From contig NC_081150.1 in assembly GCF_958295425.1 (NCBI RefSeq), forward strand, positions 7,625,001 through 7,689,000: a stretch of DNA of 64,000 bases, read 5' to 3'. The position numbers were made by a program, and so were the translations under genes. The stretch comes from Solea solea (Eukaryota; Chordata; Actinopteri; Pleuronectiformes; Soleidae). This document shows, piece after piece, positions 13,803 through 26,459 of this stretch; the first letter of the stretch is position 1; every line of letters begins with the position of its first letter. A model generated the notes under the pieces. That model ran no database searches. It had not been told where the DNA came from and saw only the letters and a program-made list of their open reading frames with translations.

Positions 13803-16800
13803 GGAGGCTGGAAAAACACTTTTTGTGTGTGTGCTTGTGTGTCTCAAAGCTCCAGGCAGATGGAGTCTGTGAGTGCTAGTCTTAGCAAACGCCACCTTGA
13901 ACTCCAAATGAACAAATGGAAGCAAATCGTTCCAATTTTCCAGCATCAAATGGGCAGCTTTTAATTACAGTAAATGTGTAAATCAAATCAAAGTTCACAT
14001 TTTTATTGAGCGTAACACTCGTCTTTTCATATGTTTGGAATCATACACATATTTTCCAATCTGATGTATAGCTTTTTGCACCTTTGTTGTTATTCCCATT
14101 AATGCTAATGAATCGAGTGCTCAATTAGAGGCTCTATTCACATTCCATTACCTTTCATTCTTCACAGTTTTCCCCACAGAGGCAGAGTGCCACATTGATT
14201 TAATTTCATTAGCTTGCGGTGGCAGTTCAGAGGCTTTTTATGGAGACTTCTGCAGGATTGATCAAAGTGATAACTGGATCCAAAAGAAACACTGGCATAA
14301 GTGGAATGTCATACCACCGCTGATCTACTATAAATTGCTTGCATGTAACCAGAAGCAAGACGGTGAGATGTGAGTTGAAAAAGTTATTGTTCAGGCACTG
14401 GAGGCAGACATTTAAGCTTTTGGACAACAGAAGGTTTCAAAGTTGTGGGCTGCAATATCAAAACCAGAGCAGGTATCACACCTTTCCACTGCATCTGTGT
14501 GATTTGTGTTTTGTGAGTCTTGCATGTGAGTGCCTTCCAGCGAGAGCCTTTTTTCCATTTCCCCTGTCATGAGGTCACTGGACGATAACAATCCATTACA
14601 GAGGCAGAAGATCTAGCAGCTCTAAATATGAATCCAAAAGTGGCGAGAGAAAATGATAATATTCTCAGGGAATTGCAGGGGAGTGGCCACTGGATCTATA
14701 AATAGAACAAAATGGTATAGTCCGTGCGGGGAGTTGTCTTTACTGCACCACTGTTTCACAGTCAGTCTAGGGGCGTCTGCATTTATTATTTTGTTTATTT
14801 ACAAAAAGGAGCCTCTCTTCTTTCTCTTCTCTTTAATCTCCGCTTGTTCATTGCCTTCATTCTTTTGCTTTCTTTTCAGTTTAAACTCGTCTCCGCAAAA
14901 AGACATTACAACAAAAAAGAGAAATCTTATTATGTATCCGAATCAATACAAAACCCTGAGAGTCAATCAGTCACAGAGGGTATACAGTACAGCTTATGCT
15001 GCCAAAAAGGCTGAATTTTCCAAACAGCAAAAAAATCTCTTTCATCTGAGACAATAAAGGATTGGTTGTTATGCCTTGGAGGTAGGAAATAATGGTCACA
15101 CAGTGTACCCTCTTGAGATATTAAGGCAAGAAGGGGGGAAAGAAATTCATTTGCCCAAACACTGATTCACTGCTAAACTTTTTAATAAACAAATGCAGGA
15201 AAAATGTAAATCTTAATGAGATTTCTGAATTACCATGGGTCTGCTCGGGCACAGATGCAGTCAATCTGTTTTTGCACAGAACCTGCTGGAAAACGAGGAA
15301 AGCAAAAGTATGTTTCTGACAAGTATTTGGACGAACGCTTGGCCGGTGCAAACATGGGCCCTGTGAGCACAACATCATTTATTACCAAAGAGACCGACTG
15401 AGATAGTTGACAGAAAAATCATTGCACCACACCAACAAAACTGGTTTAGATTGTGTTTTTAAGCTTCAATTCCTTTAGGGTGCTGCGTGAAACAAACACG
15501 AAATTATATTATTTATTGCGAACACAACTGTCAGGCTACACTCGCTAATTCTGAGACTCAGGAGTGAGATGGATTCAGTATTGCAGCATGTGCTCCCTTT
15601 TTTTTGATAGACTCAAAAAAAAACCCAGTCAATTTACACTGGGTCGCCTTAAATAAAGTAGTTTACACTTTCAAACTTTATCAAGGGTTACCACACCTCG
15701 GTTGACATCAAATTCAAGGATTTTTCAAAAACTTTATAGGACCAATTCCCTTCAATTCAAGGACCGAATGTGCTGACTCAGCTTAAGATGGGAGGGAAAC
15801 TTGTAAGAGCCACTTCCCCCATGGCGTCCACTTTTATTGACTTGCAGCTGGACAAGTTATTGTTCTTCGGATCTTGGGGCAAGTTAGTCTTTGTCATTTT
15901 CTTTGGGGAGGCGGAGATTTCCCCAGGCATCACATCATTTTCTCTCTCTTGCTTAACGCTCATTGTTCTGCTCATTACAGCATCAAATACATGCTTCAAT
16001 ATGAGTTCTCGAACATTACAAATTCTCTGCTTCAGTCCTAACAACCTCTATGTGGGTGTGATCACACTGAAAGTGACCAATCATAAGGTCTCCACCTTGG
16101 TCTCCACCCCCAAACTGTGAAACGTCTGGTGAACTCGCGTGAGCAGATTTTACCTTTGAGAGCAGCCTTCACAGCTTAGTTGTTTCTCAAGCGCAGCTGT
16201 CTGAACTGAAGGACCTATATCGTGCGCGCGATGTAAATATCTGCACTTGTGCAGTAATATTATTTGCTCGTGAGCATGTGTTACTGCTCTCAATACTTTT
16301 AACATAAATCTGACGCCAGTGTTGTTAAACAAAATTCAAAATCCAAAATATTAGGGCTATTTACAAACTGTCAAGGATTCCAACGGCCTGTGGGAACCCT
16401 GTTTATCTGAATGTGTTTCCAAACTTGCTTCTGTAATTTAAAACAAAATACTGATACCAAATTCCATATCACCATAAATGGAACAAGAGAAAGAGAAGGG
16501 AAAGTATCCACCGACTGCCAAAGAAACCATGTCATGCATCAACGCTGTGAGCCTGTCATGTGTCGAGTTTACTGGAGTCGCAGGGAAAACAGAGCTGTGC
16601 TTGCTCTTCCTCTCTGCGGGGTTCCCTTTCCCTCCTCTGACAGAGCATCTGATGGCGGGCAAAAACAGTAGCAGTTTGTGGAAAACACAGAAGTTGCTCG
16701 ACTGACTGCCCCTGACAGGTTCTTAGTGATTGTGTTTGGCTCAACAAAAGCTTCATTCACACATCCTCAAAAAACTGGAAGAATAAGACAGACAATTAAT

Positions 16801-17152
16801 CAAAGTGCAAGATTTAGCATCGTCAAATTGCAAAAAAAAAACAAGCCCAAGCTGTGAAGGCACTTCTATCACATGCTTAAATTGGCAGTAAGAAAGGATT
16901 TGTACTGACCCAGGGCACAAAGCTGATGTTAATTCCTCTGTAAGAGGCCGACCAGTACCAATGACTCAACAATTGCTGTGCTGGGAGCCAACATTTCAAG
17001 TAACAACTTCAGGTTGTAACAAAAGCTTCCTTCTAAGAGAGTCCTGTGCGACAATAACATTTGGGTGAACGATGCACCCAAACGTTAAAGAGACAAAAGG
17101 TGAACAAAACAACAGGTTGAGCACACTGACAGGCAACTCTTTATCACTCTAC

Positions 17153-17301
17153 CTGTTTGATGCCGAGTCTGTAGGCAACAATGCGGTCCACAGCATTGGG
17201 GTTCATCTGGGTCCACTGCAGCTTGAAGCCGTAGACTCTGGGTCTGTTCTGCCACAGAGGGCTGTAGGTGTCATAGTAGAACTCAGGTGGATACGCCTTT
17301 C
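17153..17301 (-). CDS. mdga2: mdga2 exon: first part of the FN3-like domain
   Basis: This 149-nt exon runs from phase 1 to phase 0. After the split glycine codon it reads [18 protein letters not shown], then [14 protein letters not shown], and ends [21 protein letters not shown] and LQWTQMNP are hallmark strings of MDGA2; MDGA1 diverges here. The tryptophan in LQW is the B-strand tryptophan typical of fibronectin type III folds. Acceptor CTCTCTACAG|GA is strong, and donor ACAG|GTAGAG is acceptable. The domain links the Ig array to the membrane-proximal MAM domain in the MDGA ectodomain. It is completed by the next exon; together they make a 327-nt phase 1-1 cassette. Confidence 0.96.
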
Positions 17302-20300
17302 CTGTAGAGAGAACGCACAATAATAACAATATTTAATGCTGCATTCCTTTTTAAAGTCATTTAGTGGAATTTAAACAGATTTAAAAATCCATCTCAGGGT
17401 TTTTAACTTTGCTTTTGGTTGAAAATATTTTTTTTTATACAGTCGATACGGCCAAAAACTTTCAAACAAACAAATGAGGTTAGATTTTTATTACTGAGCG
17501 ATTGTGCTTTTAAGATTCTTTATGGCAAGAAAACGACAAACAAACAGAGAAGCATTTCAAACATCTGAGATAAAATATTCATAGCAACTTTGTGATTCTT
17601 CTCAAGGTTTGCACAAACCATAAAAACCATAAACAATATACAGTACTGATATCAACTGAACCTTTGCTATATTTATATTACACTGAAGAAAACTATATCA
17701 CACTATAATCAATTATTGAATTATTGCCCAGCTCGACCTTAACCTTGTTTCCTGTCTCCACTTTACCGTGTCTCTCAAAATATTAAAGGTAGAAATGACA
17801 AATACATAAAGTATGGAGTCTCAAAACGAAAGCCTTTTCTGTCAAACTCCTGAAAGGTCAATTTAAAGACATACAGTGGATGATATATACCATGATGGTG
17901 TAGAAACAATGATGTGATATAGCTGACAATTTAACTGAATTTCTTTAAATAGAAGATATGCAAAAAACACTTTATCTTATTCATGTATACTTCCAAGTCT
18001 GTTGGAGGATTTTACAGTAAGAATTATAACTAATGCATAAATGTAATGGGTAAACAAATGGAAAATTGCAAATTGGTTTACCTTATTGTCATTATGAAAG
18101 GTTGTAATAATTACCAATGTATTACTATGTGGTTAAAAAAACAAACAGGATGAATAACAGACAAGCTCTACCTTTTTTTTTTAATTATTATTATTATTAT
18201 TTTATATTTCAGGGACACTCAGCCCTGCAAGTGCAAATTCAAGAATATATAAAAGTAAACATGTAAATGATTCATTTGCTAAGATTTGTATAATTTCTAT
18301 TTTTACCCACGCTTCATGAGATTCCTGTTGCTGCCATGACCCACTTTTCCCTATAGGATCATTAAAGTTTCATCCAGTGTTACGTGACATTCTGCGCCTT
18401 ACAATACATTCATGGCACAGAATCAAAGCATGTGGCAGATTGTACTGTCTCATACATGTAAATATGTCATTAGTGTCCATGCCATGCAATGGTAGATCCT
18501 ATCTGCGTGTGTGAGATGTCGCTTCACCTCAGCTAGAACAAAGATCGTCTTTCAGCACAGTTTTCTTAAATGGAATCCTTGAGGATTTATTTGCTGATTA
18601 AATGTAGTTTGAACAGAAAACATCTTTCAGTTTTTCAGTTTCCAGTCACAGCATACAAGTTGATTTCCAGCAGTTGAAAAAGGAGCTGACAGAACAATGC
18701 ACTTTAATAAATATCTAACCTTCCATGCAAAAAAATAGTCATTCACCTCAATGACATGTTGTTGCATTTGTCCCTCTACTATTTGCACTTGTTTATTGAA
18801 GAATGACAAGACCCAGGGCTAAAGATTGTTAATGTCCGGGGAGGAAAAGGCAGCAGAGCAGCTAATGTTAGCTCAAACAAAAGCAGCCCTGGGATTTCAT
18901 GTACCCACACATAGACGCAGCAAGTAGGTGATGTATGTCAGGTAATTAGACAAAACTCTCAGCGGTTTTTTTTTGTTGTTTTTTTATGTCACAGATGAAT
19001 TATAGTCCATGTTTTACTGGTCTCTCCTTGGTATGAACAAAAATCCCTGAACCGTGGGCCTCATTTAAATAGACTCAGTACAATAAAACTGCACATTTTC
19101 AATCTCATTTGTGCTCAGGGAAAAATATAAAAGCAACCTCAGCCCTGCTGAGATCTGCCTTCTCTGTCTTCTCACCCCTCCATATATAATTGGGGTGAAA
19201 GCAAAATACTGATGTATTGTGATATTTCACGACACAATGCTGTATTGATTTTGTGACGCGCAATATCAAGAGATGAGAAATATTCTTGCTCACTTGACAG
19301 TGGTTTTTGTGTGGAACGGAACCCTTAGAACACAGAGCATTTTCCATTTCCATGTTTAAACGTACAGTATATACAGAGGCTATAAGAATGTGCAATATAA
19401 AGTGTCTTATATCCTTTTTTTCAGCACAACCTATAGGCAATTTTCAACTACATAAACACACCTGAACAAAAAGTACTCAAAATGTTTAAAATCGTATTGC
19501 ATTTGTGAAATTTGGAAATAGGTCACAGTTCAAAGTTCACTTGGCTCATTTTTATGAAGAAAAAGAAAAGAAAAACAGTTGCTACTTTATATCACTACTA
19601 AAAATGCGATATGAAATAAATCATAACTTTGACTCAGCAACACATAAGAAGCCTGAAGATGTGACCTATAAACACACACCCCCAGAATGTCCGTATAAGG
19701 AGTTGTTCATTATCCCCATGGCAATTTACCAAGGACGCACCTGCGGCACAGATCCGTGCCCCGTGAGCACTGAGGGTTAAGCCTCCAACCACTAGTTGGC
19801 AGTTGACTTTCCACCATTTCCCTCCCTTTCCTTCCACTCCTCTAACTACACCACGGAAACTCTTCATCATGTACAGTATATCACATTATTTTGACCATGA
19901 GGGCTTTTCTTAATGTACCAATTTAAAGGGGGGGAAAACGCAATCCACTGCCTTGCTTTTAGTATCCCTTTATATCGCAATATATCGAATCATCACCTCT
20001 GTATTGTATTACAAGATTCTTGCCAATAAAAAAAACAAGCCCTCACATACAAACACCCCCCCCCCCCCAAACACAATTCTACAGGGGCTGACAGTGCTGA
20101 GGTCTGACAATACCACAATGAAAGGGAAGGGGAAATAAAATAGTGAATGTTGGATTTTGTGAAGGTCACACACTAAAACATTTATAGTCTGTTTTTAATT
20201 TTCTGTTTCAATGCCTACAGTAGGCTAGAGGCTCTAAATCCTGCACCGGATAGGAAAGAGTGTACAAGGATGGGGGTATTATTATATTTAATTCAACTAT

Positions 20301-20882
20301 TCCAACTATATTCAAATTGATCCTATGCACGACTATTACCCGTCGTCTGTGTCATGCAGTGCTGTTGTCATCTAAACAACGTAATGGTGAGGCCAAAGAC
20401 AAATGTTCTACTCCAGACAATAAAGACCTATTTTATTCTATTATATTCTATAGAATGTTGATGGACAGTATCACACACTGTTAGCTTGCACTTTTCATAA
20501 GATTTTTGACATTAAGTGAAATAAATAACACTAGCCTCAGCCTGTACTGATCATTTCTATACAGGAAAAGCACAATTATAAGATGGAAGAACCTGTGCTG
20601 TACAGTAATCTATACAATAAACATACAGCATCAGTTGTAATTGATGTTAAAGTATACACTGAGATAAAATGTCACATAATGAAAACAAAATGGGGCAAGC
20701 ACTGTTTAATCACATTTATTTTGGATTAGACGGGAGAAAATATAATGTATAATATAATAATCAAATGCAATATGGTAGAGCCTTTACAGTTGGAAACAGT
20801 TGTTCCTATTTCATTTGGCCCCTGACTGGTTTGATCATTTCTCACATCCATGACATGAATAAGTCTAAATAAACATCCAGGG

Positions 20883-20905
20883 CCCCCCCCCCCCCCCCCC
20901 CCCCC
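20883..20905. repeat. Poly-C run (23 C)
   Basis: Twenty-three consecutive C bases, the longest homopolymer in the window. A shorter 13-C run lies at 20056-20068. Length is likely unreliable in sequence data. Confidence 0.88.
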
Positions 20906-22815
20906 TGCATTTTAGACAATTAATCAAGTTAATGATGCTTTGCTTGGGCTGCCAACTACAGATCACTTAGTCCTTACATGTAAAAAGCGATTTAAAATAC
21001 AATATTCCTGATTTGGGAGAGAGAGGAACACTCATTCATCAGCCAGATAAAATCTTTACGAGGGGAAAATAACAAGCGAGAGTGAGACAAACACTGTTAA
21101 TAATTAAAGAATGACATTTATATTTCAAATGTTTTGCATTAATGTGGACTGAAGAAATGCATCCGTAAAGGTTGCAGCGAACTACTACTGCAAATGAAGC
21201 TCTCCGTTATACTTGAAGACGCTCACATGCAGAAAACCATTTGAAAAAAATAAAAACAAAAATAATTACTGTACTGCTCAGGCTGACTCCACTGTAATAT
21301 TTCACTGAACAGAGCCAGATGTCTTTACACTATACTGTACAGCAAATGTTACATAAGCCCGCCTTGCAGATGGTGTCAGTTTAGTTCATGCAGAAAATAC
21401 TGTAAGTTAAAACAAATGAATGGAAGGTTAATTAAAGTGACTTCTGTCACTGTGTGTTTTCACAAACTGCCTTTAAAGATTCCCACACAGAAACGCATGA
21501 TTTCATGTTCAGCACTCAAAGGCACAACTATTTAATCCACTGAATCTTATTTTGAGAGAAAAAAAAAAATGACACTCTTGGATTCACTGGTGAATCGTTT
21601 GCCTATTCAAATGTCCCGTTTTTATTATCTACGGCCCTCACTAATAATGATAGCTTATGAGTGGTGAAGCACATTATGTCACTCGCTTACACTGCTGGAA
21701 AGGATAACCCTGAATGGAAACACATAAAGCACAAAATAAAGAAAACTTAACAGATTTTTTGAAATAACTGCAGAAATAATGCAATGATTCATAGACACTC
21801 AGTTTAAAAAAAAAAAATTAACTCGACCTTGTTTGCAGATTTCCTTTTAATTTTTTTTTAAGGGTCTATGAATATAATTTGTTTGAGAAAACATTTTGTT
21901 CTAAGCTGGCCGACACAAACTCACCACCACCACCACACGAACAGCTGAGCGATGGTAGGGAACATCAGAGACATTGGGAAAAACTGAACTTGTGATGAGT
22001 CACTTCCTTCCTTATTATTCAGTTAGTTCCTCCTGCACTTCCTCCCTCCTTAAACTAACCCTACTGCTAACAAAAAGAAACAGAACAGCTTTAATCATTC
22101 ATCACATTAACCAGGGCTGAGTTGTGTTTGTCTTGATCCTCTGTGGATTCTGATTTTATCCTCCTGGATCACAGCGTGCACAGCACAGCGCCAGTGTGAA
22201 ATAATCACAACCTCAAAAAAAGCAAAAAAAATTGTAGAACAGATTGTGTCTGTCCTTCAAGCCTGACAGACTTTGAGTCTGATCACAGATAACGTTATTC
22301 ATATGCTGCCTTTTTATTCTTTACTCTGACCATGTAATGTCAGTCATTACCACCGACAGGATAAATCAATGTCATTTTGTCTCTTTGAGCTGAGAAAAGA
22401 ATTCAACATCACTCTCCATTCACTGTGGTGCTGAAGTTAAACCCAGGTGGACTGGGTCTAGACTATAAATGCAGGTAGCCAAGACGCTTTTAAGTCTTGG
22501 GACACCAAGGTTGATAAGGTTTATAACTCCCCGGGGGGAAGGTTATGGTTTTTGCTACAATATAAGTTATCTTTATAAAAATACAAATGTCCACGAGCAA
22601 AAGTTGCCTTCTGAGCTGTGGCTCAAAATAGTCCTTTATTTGCTTTTAAATAATGTCTGTGAGGGTTATTTAAAACACACATCAAAGATCATGCAAACAA
22701 TCGAAAAAATAATGTAGAAATCAAGATGACAACTTTATGAGAAACAGAAGATGGATTAAGTAATATATTCAAGTCGACTGAATTCGCAGACTGGAAAGAA
22801 GATGAAATGATCAGA

Positions 22816-22833
22816 GTGTGTGTGTGTGTGTGT
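22816..22833. repeat. (GT)n microsatellite
   Basis: About nine GT units in the Ig6-FN3 intron. Confidence 0.88.
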
Positions 22834-23944
22834 CAAAATATCAGATTGCAGTAAACACTGGGCTCCATTTCCACAGTGATTATGAATATTGGCTCCAATA
22901 AAAAGAGAAAGTAGAACCATACATTTATTTATTCAGATCTGAATTCATTTTGTGAGATAAGATAGTTTTGCTGTGATATACGGGCACTTTACAGATCTTA
23001 TACATTTATTTTTCTCATCATTTAAAGTGTTTCATGCCATTTTCCCCTATTTATTTATTGATCTGACCAGGGAACACTAGGGTATTAAGGGGACACATCA
23101 AAATCTGATATAAAATGTAAAATCCTTTGACAAAATAATGTGACATCCACCAACTAAACCAAAATCACTAACCCACTTCCTGCTGGATTCAAAATCACAT
23201 AGAAATAATATCTATATATCATATATGAGCATGGCCTGATATCTGTTTAGAATCCATTTCTTTAAATATTGGGTTTCACTGTGTCACGAGTACACACTGC
23301 AGCCTGAAGACAGGAGGTACGGCTAATGCAGGCCTGTGTATAAATCGCTGATGAAGCATGATTTCAGCATTTGCTAAAAAAAAAAGAAAAAAGAAAAAAG
23401 AAAAGGAAAAACACCTGAGGGTTCCCACGAGAAAGTGTGTGAGCCAAAGCTCAGTGGTACACATTACATCCCTCTGAGGTGTCTCTCCCCTGGCACAATT
23501 TAATGGCCAACTTGGCCACGGCAGCTAACTCACTGTTTCCACAGATGTCCCAGTTGCATTGCACATGGGCATCCATGCACATGCACTTATGTTCTCTGCT
23601 GGCACATAAACTTCAAGGCGTCAGAATAGAATGTCCTCAGGACGGGCCCTGCTGTCCGACTGTGGCTACGCACGTGTCTGTGGACATGGTAACATATGTA
23701 TCGCACGACGCGTCGACTGGACGCATAAGTTTAATTCAGCCACTGAAGCTTCAGGCCAAAACCCCCATGTGAATGTGGAAGATCCACTGTGGTACGCAAG
23801 CTTCCTTTTGTAGAAAAATCACTGTATATACCAGGGTATGTGATCAGAGTGGAGCTGAGGAATGAAACAAATAACGATAATACATTTAAATTTAAATTAG
23901 AGTCACCTAATCTCTTGCTCCATCTTAATCTAATTTCTCTACAC

Positions 23945-24083
23945 CAGTGTCCTGAAAGGTCCTTCGCTGATTTTGCTCGGCATATTTACACCACTGTATT
24001 TTAACGTTGGTGATGACGACGTTACTTTGACAGGTCAAAATTATCTCAGGTGGTACTTGGTATAAAAAGTTTGAGAACCACTG
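23945..24083. mobile_element. hAT-like terminal fragment
   Basis: The right end reads, on the minus strand, CAGTGGTTCTCAAACTTTTT, the kind of terminal inverted repeat found in Charlie-like hAT elements. A degenerate partner (CAGTGTCCTGAAA) lies at about 23945. No convincing 8-bp target duplication is visible, so the element is old or truncated. Confidence 0.45.
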
Positions 24084-24439
24084 CACCAAGGCAACTGCCT
24101 GACCTTATAGGCGTGATACAACATAAATATATGAACCATAACAAATATTTCATAAGCTCCATCTTGAAGCGGGCTCACAAATCACACAAAGGAAGCGAAA
24201 TCTGCTTTATCTCCAGCGGATTATTTTTTTTGGCCACACAGAATATTGGAGATCTCATTGTGTTGCAATTGGGTTTTCAGGATGAAATCAAAAAAATCTT
24301 AGAAAAAAATGAGCTGGAGTGAAGGGAACGCAGCAAAGCAGATTTCATAGATGATGGGAGGGACCAAAGTAGATTTTCTGCACCATGCTCATGCACTCGG
24401 GGAGTTACTAAAGGAGTCTCCATACCTTTGGCAACCACT

Positions 24440-24850
24440 GAGGCCAGATGGTGGGAATCTGGAGCATTTGGGGGTGGGGGGGGGGGTTTGGTGGCAGGAG
24501 AAAAAGTGAAGAATGAATAGAGGATGAAAGGGAAGGGAGTGGAAGATGAGCAATAGTGGGCAAAACCCCAGGCCTGTTGAGAAAAACAAATGGCTAGAGG
24601 GGACTCTCTACTTCTCTGTCTCTGTGCTCTACCCATTTCACCAGAGACGGCTGATTTATGACACACACACAAGACGGTGGGGTGAGGGGGCATTTTAAAT
24701 GAAAAAAGTGAAGAATGAGGGGGAAGACAACATGGACAAAGAGAGGAGGAAAGGACATAGAAAATCCAAGTGGAAAACGGATGATTAGAGGATAACAATA
24801 GAAGGAGAGAAATGGACAGTATCAAAGAGAAGAGCATCCTAAGTGGCAGA
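24440..24850. repeat. Purine-rich plus-strand tract
   Basis: Roughly 400 bp are dominated by G and A on the plus strand (GAGG, GGAAAG, AAAGAGA patterns), with a run of 11 G at 24476-24486. In the mdga2 transcript this is a long pyrimidine-rich segment about 2 kb downstream of the Ig6 exon's 5' edge. It looks like simple-sequence drift rather than a gene. Confidence 0.6.
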
Positions 24851-25509
24851 GGATCAAAGTGACAAATTCTCCTCCTGTGACCCTGCAGCTCCTGTCTCTA
24901 ATGGGAGGTCTGAGAGATTGAAACCTTTGCCAGAGTTCCTGTGGTCACTCAGTGTGGCCAAACTAATTTGGTCCTGTCATAACAACCAAAAAGGAGATGG
25001 ACACTTGGCCCCTCTTGACGCAAGTGGAGAAAAAACAATCTAAAAAAAGAAAACAAAAAGGGGGATACATGTGTACTTTGTGAAGAACAGCCTTACAGCA
25101 CGAGGCAGAGAAAGAGCCCAAATGATTGACGTGTCCCGCTGATGTGTTGATAGTCATTCAGTCTGACAATATGACATTTGTTCTTTCTGTCTGATTGTTA
25201 TCGAATTAATTGTCTTAGCACACACAGAGGATTCCGCACCCATGAAACACAGTGTGACAACGACTCATGTGTTTGAGGAGCTAATGTCAGCTGTCCAACA
25301 CACATACGTTCTGAGAAGAGATCACACTGGGCGACTGTCGACATGCACGTGTGCACCACAAGAGTAAATGCAAACAAAAACCTGTATAAATTGTGTGCAT
25401 GATGGCTAAAAGTCTAACTTTCAAACTGAAGTGTGTCACATTTAAATATAAACAAGAGTGTCAAACCTTTGTCACACGGCTCTCTGTGTCTATGGGTGTT
25501 TAGATCTCA

Positions 25510-25808
25510 GTGACGCTCCTGCACTGAACTGATAAGTTTTATGTCAAGACAGACGGAGGCAACAGCAACACTGCGCTACTAAAGCCAGAGTTGACTACAA
25601 ACAGGTTTGGAGTATGACGTGAATTATAATGCTCAAAAAACCCAGTCATTCAGACGTTTGATTGGATAAATTCTTCTTGACCACGCCTAACCCTGTCCTG
25701 CTGTGTATATATATATGTATATCAGATGAGAGATTGAGATCGTTTCTGTTCACGTAGACAAAACAGAGGCAGAATAATGAGATCAAAAGTTATGCACTGC
25801 AGCTTCAA
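25510..25808. mobile_element. Fragment of a dispersed DNA-transposon family (copy B)
   Basis: The shared block CAGACGGAGGCAACAGCAACACTG, then AGTATGA, then TGCTCAAAAAACC, and a terminus AAAGTTATGCACTGCAGCTT, recur in the same order at 7940-8145. The match is recognisable but interrupted. Family and limits are uncertain. A TATATATATGTATAT tract interrupts it near 25706. Confidence 0.5.
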
Positions 25809-26186
25809 ATGCTAATTGGTGAACTACTTCCTTGAACAGCTTAATTTTCCTCATTTGGCTATAGCTGATAAATTTTAACACCGGACCCATTTCAACTGGT
25901 CTGTTTTTCCAGTGTACTTGTGATAATGAAGGCGCTTTTGTGTCTAAGACTGCACTAACCAAATCTTAATCCTCATTAAAGCTATATGGTTGTTTAGGCT
26001 GAAGCGAGGTTGGAGTTGATTAAACAGCAGATGTCTTTCCATCGAGCCAAACTTGCCAGAGAACAGAGAAGCCAGCTCCTCTCATTCTTTCAAAAGGAGT
26101 TTCTACAGGTAAATGTGCTTTTCTTACATTGAAATCGGTGCAAAATGGAAAGCTGGACATGAATAATAGCAGTAAATACACTGTAC

Positions 26187-26459
26187 CTGTAACCTGGAAG
26201 GTGCATTTGCCAGCGCCGGCCTCATTGATGACATTACAGGTGTACTCCCCCCAGCCGTCTCGATTCAGGCTGCGAATCGTGTACTCTGTCTCGTCTTTCT
26301 GGGCATCAAAGGCTCCAGCGTGGAGCAAACGGTTTGAAAGGAGCCACTCGAATCTCAGCACACGGGAGGGATGTGCTCGCAGCACCCTGCAGGTCATCAC
26401 CACGGGTCTGCCCAGGCCTTGACGCATTTCTGTATAAACCGGCTCCACCGTCGGAGGGT
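26187..26459 (-). CDS. mdga2: mdga2 exon: Ig-like domain 6
   Basis: This 273-nt phase 1-1 exon starts by completing a tyrosine codon, then PPTVEPVYTEMRQGLG. The B-strand cysteine is in VVMTC, the C-strand tryptophan in RFEW, and the F-strand motif is WGEYTC. The end is NEAGAGKCTFQVT. The FEW and NEAGAG signatures are typical of MDGA2 Ig6. Acceptor CTGTGCAG|AC is good. Donor ACAG|GTACAG is weak (no G at +5 in the usual GTAAG/GTGAG sense), so correct use may need help or allow alternative 3' choice. The middle of the domain (LLHAGAFDAQKDE) is the part most different from the mammalian sequence as I remember it. No sequon was noted. Confidence 0.95.

Larger units (their letters stand above)
10349..17152 (-). 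other. mdga2: Intron splitting the FN3-like domain (6.8 kb)
   Basis: This intron contains TA/TACA microsatellites (13676-13802 and 12872-13084), a probable non-LTR element 3' end with a TCTG tail (12612-12720 or beyond), a poly-T run (11143-11161) and a MITE with long imperfect inverted ends (10651-11125). Tyrosine-, isoleucine- and histidine-rich frames here are translations of the microsatellites. The frame at 14653-15057 has no recognisable domain. Confidence 0.85.
17302..26186 (-). other. mdga2: Intron between Ig6 and FN3-like exons (8.9 kb)
   Basis: This intron contains an internal piece of a dispersed DNA-transposon family (25510-25808), a purine-rich stretch with an 11-base G run (24440-24850), a hAT-like terminal fragment (about 23945-24083), a GT microsatellite (22816-22833), C runs at 20883-20905 and 20056-20068, and an ATT repeat near 18183-18201. 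The 186-codon minus-strand frame at 24277-24837 comes from the purine bias and has no recognisable domain. Confidence 0.85.

Noticed and set aside
14653..15057. 134-codon plus-strand frame with a hydrophobic stretch
   Set aside because: It has no signal-peptide context, domain or promoter and lies in an AT-rich intron.
24277..24837. 186-codon minus-strand open frame
   Set aside because: It lies in a purine-biased tract, is Ser/Leu/Pro-rich, shows no domain or splice context, and is explained by base composition.
26020..26448. Minus-strand frame starting MEPVYTEM
   Set aside because: This is the Ig6 exon read through its donor into the intron. The methionine lies inside the domain and is not a start; the exon ends at 26187.
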